Shown: positions 1 through 11,809 of the stretch, one piece after another | Layout of the letters: each line of letters starts with the position of its first letter | How positions within the stretch are numbered: the first letter of the stretch is position 1 | DNA from: Carettochelys insculpta | Lineage: Eukaryota; Chordata; Testudines; Carettochelyidae | DNA: 64,000 bases | NCBI RefSeq assembly: GCF_033958435.1 | Contig: NC_134152.1 | Location: 11,704,001-11,768,000, forward strand | Reading direction: 5' to 3' | Made by a program: the position numbers and the translations under genes | The notes under the pieces: model-generated | Told to the model about the DNA's origin: nothing | Database searches by the model: none | Seen by the model: only the letters and a program-made list of their open reading frames with translations

Positions 1-339
1 GACACTGCTGCTGACTCACGTGCTCTTGCACAGGGTGCATGGATGGAAATGCTCTATAGCACCAAGGACGTGTTCCTGATCCCACTGAAGTCAATGGAAA
101 GAGGACTGGACCAAAGGCAGAGCTGGAGCCAAAAGCCAAAATGAGGTCATGCATTACAAAAAGAGCGAGTAGAAATGAATAGAGGGTCTCAGTTCAACGT
201 CAACCCCACTGGCATGTTTGGGAGTTGTGACCCCATATTTCTTTACTGGCCCCCCATGGAACTTTACAAATTCTGCTTCAGTCCCATCCAGCCGATAGCC
301 AAGCGTTTGTTTTGTAACTATGGCACACAAGCGTGGTCA
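1..339. other. No gene recognised
   Basis: Single-copy-looking DNA. I see only a short piece around 85-105 with the 'actgaagtcaatgg' wording that recurs in old sauropsid interspersed repeats. No open frame with family resemblance was seen. Confidence 0.4.
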
Positions 340-1015
340 TAGGTCGGGGTGGCCAAGATGGAGCCCTTGGCTGAATCGGGCCCACCGTGCCTTTTCATCC
401 GGCTTGCAGCCCACCCCGTGGCAGGCAGCAGCAGCACCACTTAAAGCAGCTGGCTGCTCCTCGTTACTCTCTGCACTGCAGAAGGGGGAAAGCTTAGCGT
501 GCTGCCCCCACCCCAGCACACCTTCTCAGCTCCTATTGACCAGACACCGGCCAATGGGAGCTGTGAGATTTTTCTGGGGGTGAGGTAATGTGTGAAGCAC
601 TCTCCACCCAGCACAGAGAGCCACGTGGCGCAGCCAGTGGGCTGGGGCTGCTGGCAGGCAGGGGAGCCTGCTTGAGAGAGCTGCTGGCTGGGAATTGCTT
701 AGGTAGGTGCCTCCTGGCCAGAGTCTGCCTCTGGCACTGCACTTCAACTCCCTCCCAGATCCTGCACCCCCTACTACACCCCTCCCCCAGGCCAGAATCC
801 TCTCCTGAACCCTTACCACCTCCTGGATCCTGCTCCCCTATACTGTGCCTCAGGTGCAACCCCCTCCTTCACCCGAACATCCTCTCAGACTCTACACACT
901 CTTCTTCACTCCAGCCTCCTACCCGGAGCTCCGTTCCGTACCCAACCTCCATCCCAAACCCTGCACCTCCTCCATAGAAACCTCCATTGAGGGGCATTGT
1001 AGGACAGTTTCTGAA
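340..1015. repeat. C-rich interspersed repeat, copy 1
   Basis: This begins with 'ggggtggccaagatggagccc' and contains '...ccaatgggagctg...'. It runs into a C-rich tract (about 740-980) of short units around 'cctgcaccccct' and 'ccctcctccaga'. The same C-rich module recurs at about 16925-17395, so it is dispersed and not a gene. The wording resembles a widespread turtle element, probably a non-autonomous DNA transposon, but I cannot assign a family. Long open frames here come only from base composition. Confidence 0.5.
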
Positions 1016-1538
1016 AGGCAGGAAGAGCTGCTGCTTGCTAACACAGTGTCTGCACTGACATGGCCTCAACCTCACTACGCTGACCTATGCACTAGGCCTC
1101 TCCTGATGGTGTAGCTATTAGAGCAGTGTAGTGGGCAAGTTACATTGGTGGGCGCTACATTTTACTGTGGACATTTAGATTGGTGTAAGTTGCCTTATAT
1201 CCTCTTAACTCTGTAGCACAGGCCAGGCTGAGGGAACACATGGCACTACAGGCCCAGCTGCGCATGTTACAATGGCAGGGCGCGAGGGGAGGTTTTTTTA
1301 TTTTGGGTTTGTTTTCATTCTTTTTTACCATCTGCTTGAAGTGCTCTGGTTTGGTTGGCTTCACCAGAGCCTTACCCCAAACCTCCAGGGTGCTTGGCAG
1401 GAGATGGGGGGCTTCCCAGGGGTTAGCACACAAGAGGGAGCCAGCTACAAACCTCTGCTATCTTGTGTTGTCATCAGAGAAGTTGTGTGATGCTGTCCTC
1501 CTCTGAGCTGGGGGACAGCAAGGGAGGGGGAGTGTTAG
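1016..1538. other. No gene recognised
   Basis: Mixed sequence with a G/T-rich patch near 1285-1330. No protein family, repeat end or RNA structure was recognised. Confidence 0.35.
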
Positions 1539-1939
1539 TAGGGTGACCATCCATTCCCTTTTTCCCCTGGGACTGTCCCTCATTTAAGCAGTCTCACAGA
1601 CACCCCACCTTTCTAAAGAAAACAGGCTAACTGTCCCGTATTTTGTGGGGCGCCCGTTCTCCAGCACTGGTGTCTCGAGGCAGCAGCCCCCACAGAGGCA
1701 GCTCCCACTGCCAGTGAGCTCTGCCATGGGGTGGCCTCTTCATTCCCTGGCACTCTCCTGCTGGGAGGTGGTGGAACCCCCATCCTCCACTCCCCTTATC
1801 AGGAGGCTGCAGAGCCCCCATCCTGATGCCTCAGTGTGGGACAGCTGCCCCCATCACTGAGGAGCCCTGACATGGAACGGCAGCCCCACATCCCTGGAGG
1901 TGTGTTCCGTATTTGCCATAGGGCAATGTGCTCACCCTA
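1539..1939. mobile_element. Short DNA transposon with TAGGGTGACCA termini
   Basis: The left end reads TAGGGTGACCA and the right end, on the other strand, reads TAGGGTGAGCA, so 10 of 11 bases match as terminal inverted repeats 401 bp apart. The interior includes 'gactgtccctcatttaagcag' and 'actgtcccgtattttg', wording typical of a common turtle TIR element. There is no transposase. It is probably a non-autonomous hAT-like element, but the superfamily is inferred and I could not define a target-site duplication. Confidence 0.5.
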
Positions 1940-2404
1940 AGTATCAGGCTCTTTGTCTTTACTTGGAGTTAGAATCTGGACTGGAAATTCCTCAGCCTGG
2001 GGAGTTTCTGGCGCGATCTCTTGTCGAAGTTGTTAAAATCTCCATAAATATATTCCTGGCACATACAGAGATGAGGACCGGAGAGTCAGTCATGGGGACT
2101 GGAGTGCACACACTCACTCTCTCTCTGCGCTGACTCACATGGCTGTCTGTGAGCCCTGTGTACAAAGGAAGAAAGCTCCCTGCTAAGAGTTAACAGGACC
2201 CAGCAAAATGCAGCTGATCACAGAGTGGGAAAAGTGATGGTTAGACAGATATCTGGGGCCTTCTGTGTTGTGTTAGTTATTTAACTTGTGTTACACTGAT
2301 TCTGCTGGTTAATGTCGCACAGCACTCCCAAGACAGGCCGCGTTGACATGCTGAGCACATATCAATCTGCAGATAGCTGGGAAAGAGGGAAATTAAAAGG
2401 AAGT
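1940..2404. other. No gene recognised
   Basis: Unremarkable A/T-moderate host sequence. Nothing recognisable was seen on either strand. Confidence 0.35.
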
Positions 2405-2560
2405 GAAATATCTTTGGCTTCTGTATGGCTCTGACCCCTGTGACTGGTTCAGGGCACAGGCCCTTTATTATAGGATATATAAATAAACAAATACACGTGA
2501 AAAGATGGTGCTCCAGAGGCCCTTATACACTTACAACACAGAAAGGCCTATTTTTTTTTT
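2405..2560 (+). repeat. Repeat copy A (pair with 3525-3690)
   Basis: About 150 bp starting 'atctttggcttctgtatgg' and running through 'tgacccctgtgactggttca' and 'aataaacaaatacac' is repeated in the same orientation at 3525-3690 with about 10% mismatches. Similarity stops on both sides, so this is a dispersed repeat or a small local duplication, not a tandem duplication of the whole 1.1 kb. Confidence 0.75.
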
Positions 2561-2835
2561 CTCCTCTGAATTTCCCGTGAAAGCCACCGGCCATATCCCG
2601 TGAGCATTCAGGGGCCTCTTTCTGATGAAACAGCACAGAAGGGTTGTGAGGGCAGGTGGAAAGGGCGGAGGGACTGTTGCAACATTGTAGCCATGGGCAG
2701 ATCCCTGCATTTCACAATATGTGGATCCAGCAATTAAAGCATTAATAATCTACAAGTTCTGCACAAGAGTTGCTGCTTTCCTAATGGACAGAGGCACCTG
2801 GCAACAAACAAATGATGATACCGTGACACAACTAG

Positions 2836-3237
2836 TCTATGTCTACACTTAGGAAAAACTTTGAAAGAACCACGCTAGTGGCCAAATCGGAGAATACTAA
2901 TGAGGCGCTCAAATGAATATTCAGCACCTCATTAGCATACTGCCAACTGCAGCACTTTGAAAGTGCCGCATTTTGCTCGTGTGCAGCTCGTCTACATGGG
3001 GGGTCCTTTTCAAAAGGCCCTTGCAAACATCAAAATCCCCTTATTCCTGTCAGCTGATGGCTATTTGCAGGATCCTTTCAAAAAGGACCCCCATGTAGAC
3101 AAACTGAGCGTGAAGCTGCCAGCAGCATGCTAATGAGGCCTTGAATATTGGATATTCATTTCAGGGCCTCATTAGTATTCTCAGATTTGGCCATTAGCAT
3201 GGCCATTTCGAAGTTTTTCCTAAGTGGAAACACAGCC
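2836..3237. mobile_element. Palindromic Harbinger-type MITE
   Basis: The ends are near-perfect inverted repeats: 'ctatgtctacacttaggaaa' on the left, and 'ttcctaagtggaaacacagcc' on the right. The two halves are complementary almost throughout (for example 'catggggggtccttttcaaaa' against 'tttcaaaaaggacccccatg'). There is no coding sequence. The terminal wording (GGCT.TGTCTACAC) is shared with the full Harbinger element at 17886-22849, so I infer that it is mobilised by a related transposase. Confidence 0.75.
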
Positions 3238-3524
3238 CAAATGTTTTAGTTCCCTTTCACTTAGGGACAGAGCTGTGCAGAGCAGCCCCAGAGTTACATA
3301 ATACAATTGCTTTTCTCTCCATTTATTTTACTTTCAAAGGAACACCCATCACCACAGCAGAGCTCTTAGAGAAAGGGGGACTGGCTTCTAATTAACCTGC
3401 TCTCTGGACTCTGACCCTTCGTGCAGGAACAGATTTTCTCAACAAATTTGCTCAGTGGAGGCCTTGTGATTTTGTTATGCACAAGTGCTGGGGATTTTGT
3501 CTGTCAACAGCAGCTGAAGGAGAA

Positions 3525-3690
3525 GCAGAAGTATCTTTGGCTTCTATATGGCTCCGACCCCTGTGACTGGTTCAGGACACAGGCCCTTTATTGTAGGATA
3601 TTTAAATAAACAAATACACCTGCAAAGATGGTGCTCAAGAGGCCCTTATACACTTATGGCACAGAAAGGCTTATTTCTGTTCGTGAGAGC
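3525..3690 (+). repeat. Repeat copy B (pair with 2405-2560)
   Basis: This is the second copy of the roughly 150-bp unit, in the same orientation. It differs from copy A by point changes and one-base differences, for example 'ctatatgg' versus 'ctgtatgg'. Confidence 0.75.
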
Positions 3691-4779
3691 CTCATATAAA
3701 CCAGTAAAAAAGTAGATCAGATATTGGAATTAATTATGTTGCTAATGTTCTATTTATGATTCCAAATCTGGTAGAATCAGGTCTTGTCTAACAAGCCTCT
3801 AACCAGCATGTTAATGGCAATAAAATAACAGAGGGAAGGCCAATGGAAGCGTTCCATTCCCCCTAACTCAAGTGATTATGTGCTCTCATTGGGGACAGGC
3901 TTTGGTCACTGCCGTGGGAAATGCTGGAGTGTGAACTCTCAGTTTTATTCATGGAAAACATGGTTTTCAGGGACATCTCTGATGAAAGCTCTTCTGTCAG
4001 AATGATACTGTTTGGAAATAGACCCACTGAAGCAGGGACATGGGGTGTGCTCTCTAACACAAATAAATGAGAATCACAAAGCTACTAAAAGAGAGGTTCG
4101 CTTGCAGTTGTGTGTGTTCTTTGTCTGCTCTGTTCTTGTGTTCCTAGGGGCTCTGGAGTTAGGACAAACAGAGGTGGGGGTGGGGCACCACTGAAGAACA
4201 CAGGGATTAACTATAAATAAAATAAAAAGGCTTCATAGCCCCTCCAGGCAGGGACCATCACACACTGGATCTGGGCAGTGCTTGGCACTATAGGCCCCTC
4301 TTCTCAGCCTCTTGCTTGTGGGTCTGGGCAGCACAAGGGGACTCTGATCTTGCCTGGCCCTGGCCCTGTGCAATGTGGGCACCATCAAACATGGCTGCAA
4401 GGCCTGGCTGGTTAAGAAACCAGAACCGATTACAGGGGAGACTATCCAACGGCTTCTGTCTGCTGGGGACAGGGCAGGGGCGGCAGGAGGTCAGGACTCA
4501 TCCTCCCCCTAAGACAGACCTGCTGGAGCTAGACCTGGAGTGGGTATCTCTGTTCCCCTCGCCACTCAAACGTCTGGGAGGGGAAAGGTGTCCTATCATA
4601 GGGGTCAAAATAAGGCTGGCCTCCCCAGAAGCCTCGTGGGAAGGGTTAAAGAGGACCTCTGAGAGCTTTATGGAGATGTGCAGGGGGGTCGGCACTCCAT
4701 CCCCAGACACAGTAACAAGTTGTTCTAGGGGCCTGGGCTGTGTAAGTACGATGCCCACTGCAGATCTCACCCAATTGCC
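3691..4779. other. No gene recognised
   Basis: The open frames here resemble no family I know. The right part (4500-4779) could be the decayed downstream portion of the minus-strand transposon gene that follows, but I see no motif to prove it. Confidence 0.3.
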
Positions 4780-5345
4780 TTAACCCACTTGTGGAATAAT
4801 TAAAAATGAGAACTCCCCAGAGGTGCCCTCCCCACCATCAGGGTTCAGCTGCGAAACATCCTGGGAGGAGGGGATGAGATCCAGTGTTAAAACATGTTTC
4901 TGGCTGTAGATGAGTTCAGCTGCTCCATTTGCCCACTCACTATTGTCATCCCCTTCCTCTCCCACATCCACCACGTCTTCCCTGCTGTTGCCAAAGGCTG
5001 CCTAAGGACTCTTTTTGGGGGGTGTCCCCAGACTCTTTTGGGACAGTAGTTGGGTTCCCACTAGAATTCCATGCAGCTGCTCATAGAAACAGCATGTTTG
5101 TGTAATGACCAAGAATGTCTGTTTCCCTTTTCTTCTGGTGCACCTGCTTGAGCTCCTTTATTTTCACAGAGCATTGTTGGGCATCCCTGGTATATCTTTT
5201 TTCCGCCATGCCCTCTGAGATCTTGGCATAGATGTCTGCATTTCTTTTGCTGCTTTGCAGTTCTGTCAGCACAGCTTCACACATTCCCACCAGCTAGCAA
5301 TAAGGTAATGGATCTCCTTCATGTACCATGCATTCATCTGAGACC
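4780..5345 (-). pseudogene. Broken Myb/SANT-like protein of a Harbinger-type transposon
   Basis: Read on the minus strand, 5290-5081 encodes a stretch with KRNADIYAKISEGMAEK followed by RDAQQC and KIKELKQ. This is the second half of the Myb/SANT-like trihelix domain found in transposon-encoded and transposon-derived vertebrate proteins. The first half (a LIA-W-like helix) is visible upstream at about 5345-5290 but in another frame, so there is at least one frameshift. A downstream segment (4974-4780) has the acidic 'DLIPSSQD' region common in these proteins. The full element at 17886-22849 carries a distant relative, with SKRRNADAFAQLADGLAAQG at the same position. In intact elements this protein is thought to bind DNA and assist the transposase. 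No transposase is seen beside this copy. Confidence 0.7.
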
Positions 5346-5527
5346 CTGGAAATTCATGGCCAGATGAGCTGCTGAGATGTGCTGCCTGCTCTGCTCACCA
5401 GGAAATGAAATTCAAACTTTCCCGGGTTTCCTGCACAGCTGGAGAATAGTGGAGCTGAAAGTGGTGGCCAGAGTGGTCACATTGGGGCAGTGTGGGACAC
5501 CTCCAGGAGGCCAAGAATGTTGAATTC

Positions 5528-5730
5528 CACAAAGCTCCATCTGCGCTACTCTAAAGTCGACCATGCAAGGTCAAATTCAGCATTACTCCTCATGAAAAGC
5601 AGGAGCACCAAAATCAACCTTAGAAGCCCATAAAGTCAGTGGAATGGACTCTGTAGTGTGGACTGATTGCTTAGAAAATTGACCTAAGGCAACTAAGTTT
5701 GACCTAATCTTTTAGTGTAGACCAGACTTA
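5528..5730. mobile_element. Terminal fragment of a Harbinger-type element
   Basis: The sequence ends 'cttttagtgtagaccagactta', matching the GTGTAGAC terminal wording of this group. It contains 'aaagtcgacc' and 'aaattgaccta' motifs typical of the GTCGACCTNAG-rich internal parts. It lies upstream of the broken Myb/SANT gene and may be the terminus of the same insertion. Confidence 0.5.
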
Positions 5731-6139
5731 AATAGTCACAAGAAGCCTGGAATATCAAGTCCTAAATAACTTTATGGTTCTTGAACAATGTGGGGGAGAG
5801 GGTGGACGTAGGACCCTGGATTTTTAGTTCAGTGGTTCTGGTAAATAAGTGGAATCCGAAGAAAATTCAGTAAAAGAATTATGAACTATCAGCACCAGGA
5901 AAACATTACCCTAGACCACAACTTGTCAAAAACAGCATATTACCTAAACGACCTGGGATTCCAAAGCTACATAAGCATCCAACAACAATGACCTTACTTC
6001 ATCAAAAAGGCCAACATTTTCGAACCTGAATTATTAACATTAGTCAGCTAAATCCCTCATATTTAGACATCTAAGTAGAAGTGGCCTGATTTTCAGAGGA
6101 GCTGCATATAGCTGAATGGAGAGAGGAAATACTTTCTCT
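5731..6139. other. No gene recognised
   Basis: Host-like A/T-moderate sequence without a recognisable feature. Confidence 0.3.
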
Positions 6140-6405
6140 TGTATGGAAAAAAATATGAGATGAAAACTTTGTTTTAAAATTTTCATGGGAAATTTCTAAA
6201 CCAACCAAAAGTCTGTTTAGGATACACATTTTCATTATTGCCAAACTTAATTATTCAATTCAAAAATGACTTTTGTTTGGTTTCAAAATTTCTGACACAA
6301 TTTTTTTTTTAAATTACATTTTCCCCAGGGGAAAAAAATTGCTTTTGACAAACCCTACTTTTCAGTGGAAACATTTTTGTAGTCAACAAATTTCAACTAT
6401 CTAAG
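6140..6405. repeat. A/T-rich interspersed repeat
   Basis: Many runs such as 'tttcaaaatttctgaca' and 'ttttgacaaacccta' resemble the stretch at 39180-39370, which has 'aaatttttcaacaaagtgg' and 'tttgtcaaaaccaaaac'. The family is unassigned. No coding potential was seen. Confidence 0.35.
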
Positions 6406-7371
6406 CTGTGGAACACCTCTGTGGCTGATAAACACTTCTAAATAACTGCCACATACTTAAAAGCTGCCCAATATCAGATTTGACATTTGAAAGTTTTAGC
6501 CTCTCTTCACTCTTTACCTTGTGGATGAAAATGATTCATTGCTTTAAACTATGTACATTTCTGGACTGCACAACTGGGTAGATTCTGTGAAGGATTTTGT
6601 TGATTGACAGTTAATTGATAAGGCAATTATTCCTCTGTATCTTGTCGACTGTACAGAATTTGGCAGAGTTCTGCTCATTTGTAATTCTGATAATTAGCAT
6701 GCAAAATCACCTGTTAGCAACTAGTATTTCAGGGTAGCAAAACTGAATACAGGCAAGCCGGCGGCTTCTGAAGGTGTAAACTGGAGAAGTTTGCATTTAT
6801 TTATTGTGAAACTGAATAAGAGCCTGTGAATCAGTTCAAACTGTGTATGGAAACACATCATAATTGAGGTAGAGCATGATCCAAAAGCCAAAGAAAGTCA
6901 ATAGAATGATTCCTGTTGACGTTGGTGAATTTTGTACCTAACTCTTTAAAAAAAGTTTAGTTAACTTGAGACCTGTTGCACTTAGGGTGACTTCCCGTAA
7001 GTACATAAGTGTAATGTTGCATTGTACATTGTTAATTTGCATCATATGTTTTTGTTTTTTCCCTTTATGTGTTTGTTTTCGATATTTCGACATCACAATT
7101 TGGTATTTCTGAGGCTGTGTACTGCACTAACAACATGCACAAGTCACTTTGATGAACACTGCCTCTAGTAATGCAAAAGCCACACAAGCAGCTGCCTTCT
7201 ACTTCCACTGTGCTGCAGCACTGTGCAGATGAGGCAGTCTCTAGGGGGAATCTACATTTCAGGTTGCAATGTTCTTTAGGAGGTCCCTTGACAAAATGAT
7301 CTTCATAAACCATCCTGTGGAAAATCAGCTCTAATTGAAAGAGCATAGGCCAGTATCAACTGGATTTGCAG
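6406..7371. other. No gene recognised
   Basis: A/T-rich host DNA. I saw no motif, repeat terminus or credible exon. Confidence 0.3.
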
Positions 7372-7515
7372 TGTTATAGCCATGTTAGTTCCAGGATTTT
7401 AGGGCGACAAGGTGGATAAGTAATATCTTTACTGGACAGTCTTCACAACTTAATTTATTAAGAGCATTCTTCTCACCCACCTTTTATCTCTAATGTCCTG
7501 GGACCAGTATGGCTA
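7372..7515. mobile_element. Probable old Penelope pseudo-LTR fragment
   Basis: The sequence 'gcagtgttatagccatgtta...ggcgacaaggtggataagtaatatctttactgg' resembles a common turtle and crocodilian repeat whose end carries the same style of 3' tail as Penelope elements. It is short and diverged, and the class is inferred from wording only. Confidence 0.35.
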
Positions 7516-9019
7516 GAACAAGATTGCATTTTTCCACCTGAAATGGGAAATACACAACACAAAAAGGAAGGAAGTCAAACTTAACAGCAACATCAACTGC
7601 TGGAGTGAACACAAGATAAAAACACCATCCCGGGAGGACTCAATGTATGATCCTCTGTCCACTGTGTTCAACTCCAGATATTCTGAATAACCTGCAAGGA
7701 CGACTTTGGAAAAATGAACAACCATCTCCTCCACCTCACATACTCCATAAGGGAAGGCCTCATAAAGAACTCATCACATACTCCTGGCCACAGGAGTGAA
7801 AAAATCAGGAAATCTACCTGGTGATCATGCACAGAAGTTGGTCCAGTAAAATGTACTGCCACCCTGGCTTATAATGCCTGGGTGCAGTACTCAGTATTGT
7901 GGTGCTCACGAGGTGCTGGGCACAATGGAGGGAGGGAAGTGTAAAAGAGGCATTTATGCCTCTTAAACTCTGGTGGGAGACTTCCTGGTCCCCATTGTAT
8001 TTTGTTTAGTACAGCTGCAAGACTCCTTTGACTGGTAACTATGCTGGTCAGCTAGAGACCAAGAGGGTGGTATGCTAGATGGGAAATATCCAAGCAGAGC
8101 AACTCTCAGCTGCATCTCCTTCATCCTGGACATAATCCCAAACCACCTGGTATCTTGGGGTGGGGATGGACGACATGTGAAAGGTGTGACTGAAGAGCCA
8201 GTTGTGTCAGCCGTGTAATCGTACTTTGAAGATTCTCTCAGTTCTCTGCTCTTACTGGGTAAGTGGCAAATTTTGACAGCCCTGTGTGAACAGGTGCTTT
8301 GAACAGCACTGAGCAAAGCAGGCAGTGCAGCTGAAAGGACACCTCACAGACCACTACTTTTTCCTAAGTGGGGGACCTGTTGAACCGTGTTAGCTGAATG
8401 ATGGGATCAAAGGAGGCTAATGCCGCCAAGCACTTACCATATGGGCGGCTGGATATGCTGGATCATCTCCAACACAGATGCCCAAGAGTTAAGACTTTCT
8501 ACCAGTGCTGTACTGGGGTCCTCTCTCCCCTGAGTCAATGGGAAAAAGGTAATACATTGACTCTTCCCCAGGGAGTATCCCTCCAGTGTCCCTGGGTGAT
8601 GAGCAAGCCCAGAGCATGTATACGTCCAGTCACCTTCTGCTCTTTGCTAGACGGGTGATGAACTAAGCCCTGTGCCTAGCTCGCCTAAGCAAATACATAC
8701 TCATATTACTCTTCCCTTCTCCCTGCCCCTGCAGCCATTGACATCTTAAAGTGGCAACAAAAACCTCTGCCAATCTGAATATTGTTTTATTTTCTCTAGC
8801 ACTCACTGTTCCCCACAGAAAAAAAACTATTCCAGGAGTAGCAACTGCAACTGTAATAAGCAGTGTCTTTCCTATGCAATGTGAACTGGATATATATGTC
8901 TAGCCTGGCAAGTTTAACCATTCATAAAATGCTGCCAAATATTCTGCAAAGGATTATTTTCAGGTAGTTGTTTTTGCAAACCATAGGCACTTCCCCTGAT
9001 TGAATACCTGACGTTGGCT
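7516..9019. other. No gene recognised
   Basis: Several frames of 60-117 codons occur on the minus strand, but none shows a family motif or codon pattern that persuades me. Confidence 0.3.
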
Positions 9020-11809
9020 TTAAACTAGGCTTGTCGGGGGACAGAGACACAAGCCCTGAGGTAAGTGGGGAAGGAGGAGGGAACAACAAAGTAGGATTCC
9101 TGGGTGAAGAGGAGAAAGTGGACTAATCAGCCACTTCTCTAAGGTGGTTGTACACGAATGCAAGAAGCCTGGGAAACAAACAGGAGGAATTAGAGGCCCT
9201 GGCACAGTCAAAGAAGTATGAGGTGGTTGGAATAACAGAGACTTGGTGGGATGATTCGCATAACTAGATCGCGGTCATGGAAGGGTATAAATTATTTAGG
9301 AAGCACAAATGGGAGGAAAGGAGGAGGAGTTGTGCTCTATGTGAGGGAGCCATATGATTGCTCAGAGCTCCAGAATAAGGAGGGAGAAAAGCCAGTTGAG
9401 TGCCTTTAGGTTAAGCTTAGAGGCGGAAGCAACAGAGGTGACGTTGTAGTTGATGTCGGCTATAGACCACCAGATCAGGGAGATGAGGTAGATGAGGATT
9501 TCTTCAGACAGCTAAGAGAAGTTTCCCAATCACATCTTGACCTACTGCTCACAAACAGGGAAGAACTAGTAGGAGAAATAGAAGTGGGTGGTAACCCGGG
9601 TTGCAGCAACCATGAGATGGTAGATTTCAGGATCCTAACAAAAGGAAGAAAGGTGAGCAGTAAAATACAGACTCTTGATTTCAGAAGAGCAGACTTCAAC
9701 TGCCTGAGAGAACTAATGGGCAGGATCCCTAGGGAAATGATGATGAAGGGGAAGAGAGTTCAGGAGAACTGGCAGTATTTTAAAGAAGTCTGATGGAAGG
9801 GACAGGAACAAACCATCCCACTGCATAGTAAGAAACGCAACTATGGTAAGCAAACAGCTTGGCTTAATAGGGAAGTTCTTGGGTAGCTTAAACTCAAAAA
9901 GGATGCATATAAGAAGAGGAAATGTGGACAGTTGACTAAGGAAGAGTATAAATATATGGCTGGAGAATGCCAGGCAATAATCAGGAAAGTGAAAACATTA
10001 CTGGAACTGCAGCTGGTAAGAGGTGTGAAGGGTAACAAGAAGGGTTTGTACAGGCATGTTAACAATAAGAGGGTTATCAGAGAAGGTGTGGAGTTGTTAC
10101 TGGATGAGAGAGGTAACCTAGTGACAGATGATGTAAGAAAAGCTGAAGTAGTCAATGCTTTTTTTGCCTGTCTTCATGGGCAACGACAGCTCCCACTCTA
10201 CGGGGCTGGACGATGAAGTATGGGAAGGTGGAGAGCAGCCCTTGGTGGGGAAGGAATGAGTCAACAGCTACTTAGAAAAACTAGAGGTACACAAAGCCAT
10301 AGGTCTGGATTCAATGCACCCAAGGGTACAGAGAGAATTGGCAGATGTCATTGCCGAGCCTTTGGCCGTTATCTTTGGAGACTCTTGGAGATCAGGAGAG
10401 ATCCAGGATTATTGGAAAAAAGCAAATGTTGTGTCCATCTTTAAAAACAGAAAGAAGAACCATACAGGGTACTATAGACCGATCAGCCTTACCTCAGTCC
10501 CTGGGAAAATAATGGAGGTGATCTTCAAAGAATCCATTTTGGAGAACTTGGAAGAGGGGAAAGTGATCAAAAGTAGTCAACATGGATTCACTAACGGCAA
10601 GTCTTGCCTTACCAATCTGATTAGCTACTATGATGAGGTAACTGGCTCTGTGGACATGGGTAAGTCAGTGGATGTGATATACCTTGACTTCAGCAAAGCT
10701 TTTGACACAGTCTCCCACAACATTCTTGACCATAAGTTGAGGAAGTATGGATTGGATCCATGGACTGTAAGATGGATAGAAAGCTGGCTTGACAGTTGGG
10801 CCCAATGGATAGTGGTCAATGGCTCAATATCTGGATGGTTGTGAGTGTCAAGTGGCGTGCCCCAAGGTTCAGTTCTGGGATCGGTGCTGTTCATCATCTT
10901 TATTAATGACCTCAGTGAGGGACTGGATTGCACCCACATCAAGTTTGCAGATGACACCAACCAAGCGGGAGAGGTAGGTGCATTGGAGGGTAGAGATAGG
11001 ATCCAGTGTGACCTGGGTAAATTGGAGGATTGGGCCTAAAGAAATCTGATGTGGTTCAACAAGGAGAAATGTAAAGTCCTCTGCTTGGGATGGAAGAATC
11101 CCAAGCACTGTTATAGGCTGGGGACCAAGTGGCTAAGCAGCAGTGCAGTGGAAAGGGACCTAGGGATATGGTGGGTGAAAGGCTGGATATGAGTAAACAG
11201 TGTGCTCCTGTAGCTAAGAAGGCTAGCGGCATGTTGAGGTGCATTGGGAGAAGCATTTTGAGCAGATCTAGAGAAGTTGTTTCTCTCTATTTGGCACTGG
11301 TGAGGCCACATTTGGAGTATTGAGTCCAGTTCCCCCCCATATAGAAAGGATGTGGAAGTGCTGGACAGGTTCAGCGGAGGGCAACGAAAATGATTAAGGG
11401 GCTGGTGTACATGACCTATGAGGATAGCCTGAGGGATTTGGGCTTGTTTAGTTTACAGAAGAGAAGACTGTGGGGTGATTTAATAGCAGCCTTCAACTTC
11501 CTGAAGCAGAGCTGTAAAGAGGATAGAGCGAAACTGTTCTCACTGGTGACAAACAGCAGAACAAGGAGCAATGGTTGGAAGTTCCAGCAGGAGAGAAGTA
11601 GGAAGGACGTTAGGAAAAACTACTTCACCAGGAGGGTGGTGAAGCACTGGAATGAGTTGCCTAATGATCCATCCCTAGAGGATTTTTAAGTTCTGGCTTG
11701 ACAAAGTCCTGGCTGGGATGACTTATTTGGGGTTGATCCTGCTTGAAGCACGGGGCTGGACTCGATGCTCTCCTGAGGTCCCTTAGAGCCCTAGATTTCT
11801 ATGATTCTT
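9020..11809 (+). mobile_element. CR1 LINE, long copy
   Basis: This non-LTR retrotransposon keeps the ORF2 order: endonuclease remnants (about 9125-9560), the linker with 'DLLLTNREELVGE' (from about 9539), reverse transcriptase (about 10314-11040) and the 3' region. It ends in 'agatttctatgattct', the CR1-type tail. CR1 moves by target-primed reverse transcription. The copy is riddled with stops and frameshifts and has no ORF1, so it is dead and probably 5' truncated. A fragment matching its 9271-9342 part occurs at 17812-17885. Confidence 0.92.
9125..11688 (+). pseudogene. CR1 ORF2 (endonuclease-reverse transcriptase) remnant
   Basis: Residues for the RT domain lie in one frame from 10314 to 10844: YYRPISLTSVPGKIMEV, then QHGFTNGKSCLTNL, then DVIYLDFSKAFDTVSHN, which contains the first catalytic aspartate. 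After a stop at about 10844 the same frame continues with SSGVPQGSVLGSVLF and the active-site box FADD (FADDTNQAG), then NPKHCYRLG and later fragments up to about 11688. The upstream endonuclease part is visible as a broken frame including 'CSNHEMVDFRIL' (9608-9643), which keeps the SNH/SDH catalytic triplet. Family membership is clear. The product cannot be functional because of many stops and frame changes. Confidence 0.9.

Noticed and set aside
11111..11323. Minus-strand frames opposite CR1 sequences (also at 28744, 35556 and 50911)
   Set aside because: Antisense shadows of the CR1 reverse transcriptase region; the recurring peptide is the antisense translation of the repeat.
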